The notes beneath the pieces are model-generated. The model worked only from the letters and a program-made list of their open reading frames with translations. It made no database searches and was not told the DNA's origin. Positions 12,987-20,049 of a DNA stretch of 32,547 bases are shown piece by piece; positions within the stretch are counted from its first letter, which is position 1; each line of letters opens with the position of its first letter. The stretch covers positions 1 through 32,547 of IMG/VR virus record IMGVR_UViG_3300048912_000049; one strand, written 5' to 3'. Origin of the DNA: a virus. A program made the translations under genes and the position numbers.

Positions 12987-13108
12987 TTTGTAGTAGGCAC
13001 AAAGGCTGATCTATTAAAGCCAACTGTGTGGGTAGGAATATTTGGGACTTACGCTCGTAAGTAATAGGTTATGAAAGGAAGATAACCCAGCCAACCCATT
13101 ACTACAAA
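12987..13108 (+). ncRNA. Large structured RNA A, next to Y-like element 4
   Basis: TTTGTAGTA (12987-12995) pairs with TACTACAAA (13100-13108). Inside are GGCT/AGCC, ACTTACG-CT-CGTAAGT and GGTTAT/ATAACC hairpins, so it looks like a multi-branch RNA of about 120 bases. It has no start codon or reading frame. I know no family for it. A similar-sized structure follows element 5 (13743-13866). Confidence 0.5.
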
Positions 13109-13231
13109 TAAAGAAGCCATACTAGGTTGGTAAAGTCTTCGGCGCGTTGAGACTGGTTATTCTTTAGTGAATATCCTCTTAATCACGGAGCATCAAATTC
13201 AAAGTGTGCATAACAGGAAAAGGCTAAGAAA
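13109..13231 (+). other. Leader region of the HD gene
   Basis: No gene is seen. AGTCT...AGACT near 13135 forms a short hairpin, and GGTTATTC/GAATATCC can pair further on with one mismatch. It may be part of the structured RNA before it or the 5' leader of the HD-domain gene, whose ribosome binding site is weak (GGAAAAGG, 15 bases before ATG). Confidence 0.3.
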
Positions 13232-13672
13232 ATGTCAAATGGTGAAATGTTAAATCGAATGCTAGTGCTTGCAACAAACGCTCACGCTGGCCAGTTTGAT
13301 AAAGGTGGTAAACCCTACATTCTCCACCCTTTAAAGGTTATGCACATGCTTAGATCAGATGATGAGGAGCTGAATTGCATTGCTCTTGGTCACGATCTTA
13401 TTGAAGATACAAAGATAGCTATTAGCGAACTCCATACAAATTTTAGTGATCGCATCGTAAAAGGGATTGCTAATTTAACAAAGTTCAAAGGAGAGTCATA
13501 CGAGAAGTACATCGACAATATTCTACGGAATAGAGATGCTATTCAAGTAAAGATGTGTGATTTACGACATAACTCAGATTTGCGTCGTCTGAGAGGAGTT
13601 ACACAGAAAGACCTTGAAAGGGTGGGGCGTTACTGCGCTTTCTACAAAGTGTTGGAAGAAGCCCTTAAATAG
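13232..13672 (+). CDS. HD-domain (MESH1/RelA-SpoT-like) hydrolase
   Basis: The 146-residue single-domain protein has motifs of the MESH1/SpoT hydrolase family. These are AGQFDKGGKPYILHPLKV (first His, H32), HDLIEDT (H54-D55, then E58-D59) and VKMCDLRHNSDLRRL (Asp). These ligate the manganese ion that hydrolyses (p)ppGpp or related nucleotides. Length agrees with small alarmone hydrolases. A phage enzyme of this type could remove the stringent signal during infection, which is an inference. It is in one unit with the Ro60-like gene, after promoter 4, and is followed at once by Y-like element 5. Confidence 0.75.
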   Translation: MSNGEMLNRMLVLATNAHAGQFDKGGKPYILHPLKVMHMLRSDDEELNCIALGHDLIEDTKIAISELHTNFSDRIVKGIANLTKFKGESYEKYIDNILRNRDAIQVKMCDLRHNSDLRRLRGVTQKDLERVGRYCAFYKVLEEALK

Positions 13673-13737
13673 TTTTGGATCATTACAGCAAACAAAAACG
13701 CTAACCATTGTCTCTAGCGAGAAAGTTGATCCAGTTG
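13673..13737 (+). ncRNA. Y-RNA-like element 5
   Basis: TTGGATC (13675-13681) pairs with GATCCAG (13728-13734). ACAGCAAAC is at 13685-13693. Inside is a small hairpin CGCTA (13699-13703) with TAGCG (13715-13719). It begins directly after the stop of the HD gene at 13672. No tRNA-like part is present. Confidence 0.68.
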
Positions 13738-13742
13738 ATTTA

Positions 13743-13866
13743 GTAGTGACACGGGCCGCATAAAAGTTGTACACGGCTTGCACGGTGACGACAGTGACCT
13801 GGAAAGTAAAGCGAAGGGTGCTCTGTGAGCAAGGCATCACCATTAGCGTTTGGATACTGTCACTAC
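13743..13866 (+). ncRNA. Large structured RNA B, next to Y-like element 5
   Basis: GTAGTGACA (13743-13751) pairs exactly with TGTCACTAC (13858-13866). Inside are GCCG/CGGC, GGTGA/TCACC and TGCTC-TGT-GAGCA hairpins. It is 124 bases, about the size of structured RNA A, and like it begins within 10 bases of the end of a Y-like element, with a shared AGTAG start. I recognise no RNA family and no reading frame. Confidence 0.5.
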
Positions 13867-13871
13867 ATCTA

Positions 13872-13958
13872 ATTTGAATGAGTACAGCAACTAAACCGGG
13901 TTAAAGACGAGGGCATTAACGCCCAAGTCGAGTGGGTTCAAGCCCCACACCATTCAGT
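13872..13958 (+). ncRNA. Y-RNA-like element 6, in the leader of the Ro60-like gene
   Basis: TTGAATG (13874-13880) pairs with CATTCAG (13951-13957). The motif is ACAGCAACTAAAC here, a variant of ACAGCAAAC starting at 13884. It holds GGGC/GCCC (13911/13921) and a T-arm, GTGGG-TTCAAGC-CCCAC (13932-13948), but no D-arm or acceptor loop. Its 3' strand ends 17 bases before ATG 13975, so it overlaps the leader and could serve feedback control by the protein. It may be a degenerate copy. Confidence 0.6.
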
Positions 13959-13974
13959 GAGAGAGAAAACAAAA

Positions 13975-15375
13975 ATGAGTAAATTAGTGAAAGCAATACA
14001 ATCGAATAACAATGTCACCGCTACCACAAATGGTATGAAGGCATATAAAACAGCAGGCTCCGCAATCGTTGACTTATTTGGATCAATTGGTTCAAGCCGA
14101 GGTAACGATCTTGCACCGATGTTCTATGCAGCAGTGAGTGAGGATCAAGACCTTGCCTATCGAGTGTTGCAATACGCTCGTGACATCCGTGGTGGCATGG
14201 GTGAGCGTGAAATGTTCCGGGCAATTCTTAAAAAGATTGCCATCGTTGATTACGAATTAGCAGTACGCCTCTTGCCAAAAATTCCGGTGATTGGTCGTTG
14301 GGATGATGTATTGGTACTGCTCTGGACGCCGGCCGAAAGAGAGGCCATAGAACTGATTAGGGAAGCTTTGGAGCAACGTAACGGTCTATGCGCTAAATGG
14401 ATGCCACGCAAGGGTAATGAGGCTGCAAAGCTTATACAGACGCTTGGATGGTCATTGAAGTTCTACCGGAAGACCGTAGTAGGCGCAAGCAACACAGTTG
14501 AACAATTGATGTGTGCTAACAAGTGGAATGATATTGAGTTTAGTAAAGTTCCATCAGTAGCTTCAGCTCGATACCAGAAAGCATTTGGGCGTCGTGCTCC
14601 AGAGCGTTATTCCGCATACCTTGCTGCACTTGAAAAAGGTGAAACCAAGATCAATGCGGGTGCAGTGTATCCATATGATGTTCTGAAGTCGGTACTTCTC
14701 GGTAATGCACGAGTTGCTGATCAACAGTGGAAAGCACTTCCTGACTACATGCCTGAAGGTGTGAATATCCTTCCTGTGATTGATGTATCAAGTTCGATGC
14801 ACTGTCCTATCGGTGGTTCTAAGGGCGTGGGAATGGATTGTATGCATATGGCTATCAGCTTAGGTATGTATTTGTCCGAACGTAACAAAGGTATTTTCAA
14901 AGATGCCTTCATCACGTTCCATAATCATCCTGAGTTGAGAGTGATGCATTCTCCAAACCTCTCTGGTCGATACAGTGAGGTTAAGAGTAGTCCGTGGGGC
15001 GGAAGTACGAATTTACTGTCTTCATTTAAATTGATTCTGGATGCAGCCGTAACAAATAAATTAGATCAGGAAGATTTACCAACACACTTGGTGATCTTGT
15101 CAGACATGCAATTCAATTCAGCTTGTCATTCAGGCGACAGTGCTGTCGAAGCAGCCCGAAGAATGTTTACGGAAGCTGGATACACATGCCCGCAACTGAT
15201 CTTCTGGAATCTGAATGCAATGTATGACAACACGCCCGTCAAAGTTAATGATGAAGGTGTTGCATTGGTCAGTGGATTCAGTCCAGCAATTATGAAAAGT
15301 GTAATGGCGAGTAAGGTGATCAGTCCTTTGGATATGATTAAAGAATTAGTTTGTATTGAACGGTACGATTGGTAA
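13975..15375 (+). CDS. DUF2828/TROVE-like protein with vWA domain (Ro60-like)
   Basis: This 466-residue protein has a helical repeat N-terminal half with YARDIRGGMGEREMF near residue 66, then PVIGRWDDVLVLL, the pattern of the DUF2828 and TROVE families. From about residue 264 a vWA domain begins. D270-V-S-S-S is the MIDAS motif, with T in WGGSTNLL and D in LSDMQF as further ligands. The end (QLIFWNLNA, SGFSPAIM) is typical for DUF2828. Ro60/TROVE proteins bind Y RNAs and misfolded RNAs in a ring of HEAT-like repeats. I take this as the RNA-binding partner of the six Y-like elements. ATG 13975 follows GAGAGAGAAAAC. A GTG at 13957 would lie in element 6. Confidence 0.85.
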   Translation: MSKLVKAIQSNNNVTATTNGMKAYKTAGSAIVDLFGSIGSSRGNDLAPMFYAAVSEDQDLAYRVLQYARDIRGGMGEREMFRAILKKIAIVDYELAVRLLPKIPVIGRWDDVLVLLWTPAEREAIELIREALEQRNGLCAKWMPRKGNEAAKLIQTLGWSLKFYRKTVVGASNTVEQLMCANKWNDIEFSKVPSVASARYQKAFGRRAPERYSAYLAALEKGETKINAGAVYPYDVLKSVLLGNARVADQQWKALPDYMPEGVNILPVIDVSSSMHCPIGGSKGVGMDCMHMAISLGMYLSERNKGIFKDAFITFHNHPELRVMHSPNLSGRYSEVKSSPWGGSTNLLSSFKLILDAAVTNKLDQEDLPTHLVILSDMQFNSACHSGDSAVEAARRMFTEAGYTCPQLIFWNLNAMYDNTPVKVNDEGVALVSGFSPAIMKSVMASKVISPLDMIKELVCIERYDW

Positions 15376-15602
15376 TGAAAGTAGCAACGCTGATTTTTCT
15401 AGTACTACTTTGGTTGTTTCTTGTTAGTCAGATTTTCTGGCCTACAGTGAAAGGAACAAAATTGTTCCCTGCATTTAGTGGTCGCAGGAAACTTCTTGAT
15501 AACACTTTGACTGAATTAAATGAAGTTGAAGAACAGATTTTGATAGAAAAACAAATTAAACAAAAGACAGAAGCTCTAAATAAACTAAAAGGAGAAGCAT
15601 GA
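15375..15602 (+). CDS. Small membrane-anchored coiled-coil protein
   Basis: The 75-residue protein has an N-terminal hydrophobic segment (LIFLVLLWLFLVSQIFW, residues 6-22), which should anchor it in the inner membrane, then a short basic stretch and a charged helix (LTELNEVEEQILIEKQIKQK) that fits a coiled coil. ATG 15375 overlaps the stop of the Ro60-like gene by one base. It sits between that gene and the SPFH gene, and could link the RNA-binding protein to the membrane; this is inference. Confidence 0.55.
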   Translation: MKVATLIFLVLLWLFLVSQIFWPTVKGTKLFPAFSGRRKLLDNTLTELNEVEEQILIEKQIKQKTEALNKLKGEA

Positions 15603-15808
15603 GACATAAACACAAAGGTAAACCATCGATGCCTATTACAGCGCCGGGTATTCATTTTATCACTGAAACCGGAAGAGTGATTCGTTATCCAAGTCTTGCT
15701 ACAGATAGTCACACTTATCATGCAACGAAGGGTTGGCGTAAGAATAGACGGGATACACGAGCGGGTTCTGAAGTAATCGGTGCTCTTATGGCACGAGCAT
15801 TTAATTAA
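15599..15808 (+). CDS. Small basic protein
   Basis: The 69-residue protein is strongly basic (MRHKHKGKPS, GWRKNRRDTRAGSE), without a recognisable domain. Such a charge would suit RNA or membrane binding, but this is only suggested. It starts in a 4-base overlap with the gene before it, after AAGGAGAAG, a strong ribosome binding site. It is part of the Ro60-like unit. Confidence 0.5.
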   Translation: MRHKHKGKPSMPITAPGIHFITETGRVIRYPSLATDSHTYHATKGWRKNRRDTRAGSEVIGALMARAFN

Positions 15809-15831
15809 TCAAACAACATTGAGAGGAAGGT

Positions 15832-17028
15832 ATGTTTAAACAGAAAGGTGCAGTATCAATTGGGGCAATTATCGGAGTAGTTATTGGTCTGGTAATTACA
15901 TACAGCGCATTCTCATGTTTCGAGAATGTAGACGCTAATGAAATTCTGGTTACTCAGAATGTATTTAGTGGTGAACGTGAAGTTTACACGCAACCCGGTA
16001 TGCGTTTTGTTGGATTTAACAAAGTCACGTCATATCAGAAACGAGCTGAATATGTATTCGATGTTATTGACGGTACTGATTACGGCAAGAAGCTACAGTT
16101 TAATGACGGTGGTCATGGGATTCTCTATGGCAAAGTCCAATGGGAAATGCCTCTTGATAAAGAGTCAATCCTAAAGCTGGATACTGCATATCATTCACAG
16201 AATGCAATTGCACAGAAAGTGGTTGGCCAAACTCTCGATAGCTCGATCTATCTCTCTGGTCCTCTAATGAGTTCTACAGAGTCTGCTGCTGAGCGTCGTG
16301 GTGAGCTTGTACAGATCATTGATGATCAAGCTGCAAAAGGTATCTATGCAACTCGTGTTGTGGAGAAGACCGTTGTTGATGCCCTGACAAATGCATCGAA
16401 GACTGCCACTGTAACGGAAATCATCCGTGATGCTGCTGGTCTTCCGAAGCGTCAACAAGGTTCGATGATTGAGCAGTATGGTGTCCACCTTCTTCCAATG
16501 AATGTTCGTGCTCTTGATTACGAGGAACGAGTTCAGAAGCAGATTCAGACACGACAAGATGCAATCACCAGTGTACAGACAGCAATTGCTCAAGCTAAAC
16601 GTGCTGAACAAGATGCAATTACATCTGCCAAGCAAGGTGAAGCAGATGCTGCTAAAGCAAAATGGGTACAAGAAACCATTAACGCTAAAGAGATTGCATT
16701 GCAAGAGAAGGATTTGAAAGTCTCTGAGCTGAAAGCTAAACAGGCTGAACAGTATAAGCGTGAGCAGACTTTGATCGGTGAAGGTAATGCTGCAAAGATG
16801 GCTGCTGAGATGCAAGCTAACGGCGCTCTTGATCAGAAGTTGCAAGCTTATGTAGAAGTGAATCGTTTGTGGTCATCTGCATTCGCTAACTTCAAAGGTT
16901 CATTGGTTCCGGCCTACGTCGCTGGTGGTAGTGGCGGTAATGGTGTTAATCAAGTACAAGATTTTATGCAACTTCAGACAATGAAAGCTGCAAAAGATTT
17001 GGGTGTTGATGTTGGTGTTCGAAAGTAA
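15832..17028 (+). CDS. SPFH/band-7 (prohibitin-like) membrane protein
   Basis: The 398-residue protein begins with one transmembrane segment (GAIIGVVIGLVITYSAFSCF, about 11-30), then an SPFH domain (YTQPGMRFVGFNKVTSYQKR, later GGHGILYGKVQWEMP). A long alanine/glutamine-rich coiled coil (about residues 232-325) and a flexible glycine-rich tail follow. It resembles stomatin/prohibitin-like proteins, which oligomerise on the inner membrane as scaffolds. Phage-borne ones are known, but their role is unclear. The ribosome binding site is GAGAGGAAGG. It is the last gene in the Ro60-like unit, before a terminator. Confidence 0.8.
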   Translation: MFKQKGAVSIGAIIGVVIGLVITYSAFSCFENVDANEILVTQNVFSGEREVYTQPGMRFVGFNKVTSYQKRAEYVFDVIDGTDYGKKLQFNDGGHGILYGKVQWEMPLDKESILKLDTAYHSQNAIAQKVVGQTLDSSIYLSGPLMSSTESAAERRGELVQIIDDQAAKGIYATRVVEKTVVDALTNASKTATVTEIIRDAAGLPKRQQGSMIEQYGVHLLPMNVRALDYEERVQKQIQTRQDAITSVQTAIAQAKRAEQDAITSAKQGEADAAKAKWVQETINAKEIALQEKDLKVSELKAKQAEQYKREQTLIGEGNAAKMAAEMQANGALDQKLQAYVEVNRLWSSAFANFKGSLVPAYVAGGSGGNGVNQVQDFMQLQTMKAAKDLGVDVGVRK

Positions 17029-17049
17029 GTAGTTGGTTGTGGTGCTTTA

Positions 17050-17075
17050 CGCCTCCTAAATGGGGGCGTTTTTAT
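17050..17075 (+). terminator. Rho-independent terminator after the SPFH gene
   Basis: CGCCTCC (17050-17056) pairs with GGGGGCG (17062-17068) with one wobble, a 5-base loop, and TTTTTATT follows. It is a classic intrinsic terminator. It ends the unit that begins at promoter 12874. Confidence 0.8.
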
Positions 17076-17088
17076 TGAAGGATAATAA

Positions 17089-17430
17089 ATGAAATTTGTT
17101 AAGGTTAAATCAGAAAAAGAATTAAAACTGAATGGGATCACTATCGATTGCAACATCGTAGATAATGAATTCACACATATAACTTTCACTGATAACGAAG
17201 GAGATTGCGTAAGTATCTCTATTGCTAGTTACAGCATGAAAGTTTGCAAGAAAGCTCCTCCAGAGATGGTCAAGAAATGGCGCATTAATTCGGATATTTC
17301 TTATCTTAAAGTGGATGAGTTGTTCGATGAAAAAGATGAAGCATTAGATAAGATTCAGGAAATCACTTCTGCGCTTGGTTATGCATCTGAAGCTGTCCTC
17401 ACTGTAGAGCAGGTTGAAGTAGAAGTGTGA
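17089..17430 (+). CDS. Hypothetical protein
   Basis: The 113-residue protein has a beta-rich first half (LKLNGITIDCNIVDNEFTHI) and a helical second half (DEALDKIQEITSALGYASEA). There are no cysteine pairs or catalytic motifs I recognise. ATG 17089 follows GAAGGATAATAA. It is the first gene of the replication group, directly after the terminator, and its end overlaps the next gene's start by 4 bases. Confidence 0.55.
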   Translation: MKFVKVKSEKELKLNGITIDCNIVDNEFTHITFTDNEGDCVSISIASYSMKVCKKAPPEMVKKWRINSDISYLKVDELFDEKDEALDKIQEITSALGYASEAVLTVEQVEVEV

Positions 17431-17831
17431 ATCCAAAAATAGAAATACGTAGTGGTAAGTTTTATCTTACCGAAGAATATAAATACATATTCGATGATGG
17501 CAAATATGTAGTGGTTCCAGAAGGGTACGAGACGAACTTTGCAAGCATCCCTTGGTATTTCCGTTGGCTGATTAATCCAATTGATCCAGAGATCGTTGTA
17601 GCGGCTTTGGTACATGATTGGTTGGTTCAAGAATGGGGTGATACGGACAAGAATATACCCTCCTCAATTTTTACCGATAATGAATACGGTGGAGTATATG
17701 ACATCGTTGACTGGAATCAGGCTGCGGCTGTGCTTCGTGAAATCATGTCGGAATGTAGCGCCCCATTGTGGAAGCGACAATGTGTTTATTTGGCTGTAAG
17801 AATACATGGAATTCTTAAAGGGAAGAAATGA
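17427..17831 (+). CDS. DUF1353-like phage protein
   Basis: The 134-residue protein shows the DUF1353 pattern: YVVVPEGYETNFASIPWYFR, then ALVHDWLVQEWG, and at the C-terminus a hydrophobic part with a conserved H. Members are found widely in phages and prophages, with unknown function. The invariant T-N-F-A-S-I-P and H-D are present. It starts with GTG in a 4-base overlap (GTGA) with the gene before it and overlaps the next by 4 as well. Confidence 0.75.
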   Translation: MNPKIEIRSGKFYLTEEYKYIFDDGKYVVVPEGYETNFASIPWYFRWLINPIDPEIVVAALVHDWLVQEWGDTDKNIPSSIFTDNEYGGVYDIVDWNQAAAVLREIMSECSAPLWKRQCVYLAVRIHGILKGKK

Positions 17832-18070
17832 AACACTGGACTGAGTACGAATACAACGACAAGGAGTGGGGTGACACGATTACTTTCACTCTTGAGTCTT
17901 ACAATGAATTGATGAATTTTATTATTCAAGAAGCAAACTTACAATTCACCGTATCCCCTGAACAAATCGTTTTGGAAGGTGAAGGAAAGAATGCAAAACG
18001 TAAACTCACTGGTAGATATTTCTACAGTACTCCGAAAGGGGATAAATACTTTCAGCAAATGGTGGCATAA
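17828..18070 (+). CDS. Small hypothetical protein
   Basis: The 80-residue hydrophilic protein has no motif I recognise (EYEYNDKEWGDTITFTLESY). It starts in a 4-base ATGA overlap and its stop shares one base with the next start. It is predicted to be alpha-beta. The tight packing on both sides is the main support. Confidence 0.5.
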   Translation: MKHWTEYEYNDKEWGDTITFTLESYNELMNFIIQEANLQFTVSPEQIVLEGEGKNAKRKLTGRYFYSTPKGDKYFQQMVA

Positions 18071-18291
18071 TGAAAATTGATATTCGTGGAGATAGTACTG
18101 CTATCGTCAGAATCGTATTTGCTGAAAAAGACGATCCTCAAGGGATGTGTCTTGGTTATGTATTGTCTAAGAATGAACCAGGATTCTCCATAAAGGATAG
18201 ATATGAGGACATATATATCTATGATCTCGAACATGCTGAGAATTTAAAGACAGCTATCGATAAAGCAATCGAACTGGGTTGGGTTAAATGA
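18070..18291 (+). CDS. Small hypothetical protein
   Basis: The 73-residue protein, MKIDIRGDSTAIVRIVFAEK at its start and ENLKTAIDKAIELGWVK at its end, looks like a small alpha-beta domain without known motifs. Its ATG shares a base with the stop before it, and it ends just before the primase-helicase gene. I recognise no family. Confidence 0.5.
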   Translation: MKIDIRGDSTAIVRIVFAEKDDPQGMCLGYVLSKNEPGFSIKDRYEDIYIYDLEHAENLKTAIDKAIELGWVK

Positions 18292-18300
18292 GGGGGCTGG

Positions 18301-20049
18301 TTGGCAGAGGTAGATCATAAAGAAGGCTGTCCCCGCTGCATTAAAAATGGAAGAGATAACAGTAGAGATAATCTAATTGTCTACAAAGATGATGGAGGAG
18401 CTTTCTGTTTTTCTTGTGGGTATACAGTAAAAAGCAAATCAATTGAAGATGAAAAAGAGGAGGACTTATTCCTAGAGTCTATGGCAGTTTTTACAGATGA
18501 AGATTTACAGAAGTTAAAAGATAATACAACAACGGACGGCTCTGATTACCGATGTATACGTGATGACATTTACGCATACTTCAGAGTTAGACACGAATAC
18601 GACACAGAATCTCTTGACCTTGTTAAGCAGTTTTATCCGAACACGAAAGGCGGCGAGCTGTGTGGGTACAAAGTAAGAGCACTCCCTAAAGAGTTTTATT
18701 CGTTAGGTACAAATAGTTCTACCACTGACTTGTTCGGTCAGTTTCGGTTTCTCAAAACAACATCTAATTGGTGCTTAATCGTCGGTGGTGAGATTGATCA
18801 ACTCAGCGCATATCAAATGCTGGTTGACTATCAAGCATCGAGAGGCAGTGACTTTGCTCCAATTGCCGTGGTGAGTCCGACTGTTGGTGAAACCAGTGCA
18901 GCTAAGCAGTTGCAACACCATTATGAATGGTTCAGCCGATTTGAGAAGATTATTCTCTGTTTTGATAACGATGCCCCAGGTAGGGATGCAACGGAAAAAG
19001 CAGTGAAGGTTTTACCTAAAGGTAAAGTATTCATTCTTGAGATGGAAAGAAAAGACCCGAATGAATATCTAGAGTCCGGTAGAGAAAAAGAATTTATCAA
19101 TGCATTTTTCAAAGCTCGGCAATATGCTCCAGCGGGGATATTAGGCTCAGATCGGCTACGAGATCGAATCATTGAACACGTAAGAACACCGAAGATTCCA
19201 CTTCCGCCATTCCTGAAAAAGCTTATGGAGATGACAGCAGGAGGAATACCTCTTGGTGTAATCGTGAATATAGGCGCAGCGTCTGGTGTAGGTAAAACAT
19301 CCATTGTTAATGAGATGACTTATTACTGGATTTTTAATAGTCCACACCGTATCGGGGTTGTTTCGTTAGAGTTGGATGCAGGCCAGTATGGTGAAGCGAT
19401 GTTATCTCGTCATGTTGGTGTCAAAATTCCTTTAATTTCTGATCCAGAAAAGAAACTCGCGTTCCTGGAGCGAGAGGATATTTTTCAGAAGTCGATTGAA
19501 TTCTTTGAGCATGAAGATGGTAGCCCGCGTTGGCACGTAGTCGATGACAGAGATGGTAGTCTCACAACGATAAAAGCAGTCATCGAGAATTTAGTAGTTG
19601 CTTGTGATTGTCGTGTAATTATTATCGACCCGCTCCAAGATTTGTTGGATGGCTTGAGCAATGAAGAACAGTCGTTATTTATGAAGTGGCAAAAGTCCGT
19701 AGTTAAGAGTCACGGAATAACTTTCATCAATATCAACCACGTTCGTAAATCAGGCGTTGGTGGGCAGCAGAACTCTCAAGGTGCTTTTATCACTGAAGAA
19801 GATTTCGCGGGGAGTTCTACGATCTTTAAATCAGCAGCAGGTAATTTTCTCTTTATGAGGAATAAGTATGCTGAAGATGAATTCGAAAGAAATACAGTAA
19901 AGTGTGTAGCAAGTAAAATTCGATGGACAGGTAATACAGGTCCAGCGGGTGAGGCTTATTACGACAATCAGACCCATACCCTGTGGGAGAAAGAAGAGTA
20001 CATGCGAGAGCACGGTATCGTGCTAGATGATAATGAGAGTAGTAATTGA
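18301..20049 (+). CDS. Bifunctional DNA primase-helicase (T7 gp4-like)
   Basis: The 582-residue protein has the full layout of T7 gene 4. A zinc ribbon comes first (CPRC at residues 10-13, CFSC near 39), then a TOPRIM primase domain with E164 (VGGEID) and D222-x-D224 (CFDNDAPG). A RecA-type helicase follows with Walker A GASGVGKT-like motif ending K332-T333, Walker B (VIIIDPLQDL) and the sensor H in NINHVRKS. It unwinds DNA at the fork and makes primers for the polymerase encoded next. The start is a TTG at 18301 after AGGGGG; no ATG would keep the zinc ribbon. It overlaps the polymerase by 17 bases. Confidence 0.9.
   Translation: MAEVDHKEGCPRCIKNGRDNSRDNLIVYKDDGGAFCFSCGYTVKSKSIEDEKEEDLFLESMAVFTDEDLQKLKDNTTTDGSDYRCIRDDIYAYFRVRHEYDTESLDLVKQFYPNTKGGELCGYKVRALPKEFYSLGTNSSTTDLFGQFRFLKTTSNWCLIVGGEIDQLSAYQMLVDYQASRGSDFAPIAVVSPTVGETSAAKQLQHHYEWFSRFEKIILCFDNDAPGRDATEKAVKVLPKGKVFILEMERKDPNEYLESGREKEFINAFFKARQYAPAGILGSDRLRDRIIEHVRTPKIPLPPFLKKLMEMTAGGIPLGVIVNIGAASGVGKTSIVNEMTYYWIFNSPHRIGVVSLELDAGQYGEAMLSRHVGVKIPLISDPEKKLAFLEREDIFQKSIEFFEHEDGSPRWHVVDDRDGSLTTIKAVIENLVVACDCRVIIIDPLQDLLDGLSNEEQSLFMKWQKSVVKSHGITFININHVRKSGVGGQQNSQGAFITEEDFAGSSTIFKSAAGNFLFMRNKYAEDEFERNTVKCVASKIRWTGNTGPAGEAYYDNQTHTLWEKEEYMREHGIVLDDNESSN

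Noticed and set aside
11157-13955. CRISPR array, because ACAGCAAAC repeats six times
   Set aside because: The repeats are 9 bases long and irregularly placed with genes between them, and each is tied to its own paired stem. This is not an array of repeats and spacers.
13872-13955. Degenerate tRNA, since a 5' GAATGAG-TA and 3' T-arm with CATTC are present
   Set aside because: Only five acceptor pairs match, and no D-arm or 5-bp anticodon stem can be drawn. The ACAGCAA motif and TT...AG ends place it with the Y-like family.
16264-16845. Minus-strand frame of 193 codons inside the SPFH gene
   Set aside because: It is the reverse of the low-complexity coiled-coil coding region; its product is rich in Leu, Ser and Cys and has no ribosome binding site.
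18921-19304. Minus-strand frame inside the primase-helicase gene
   Set aside because: It is a shadow of a gene with clear catalytic motifs on the plus strand.
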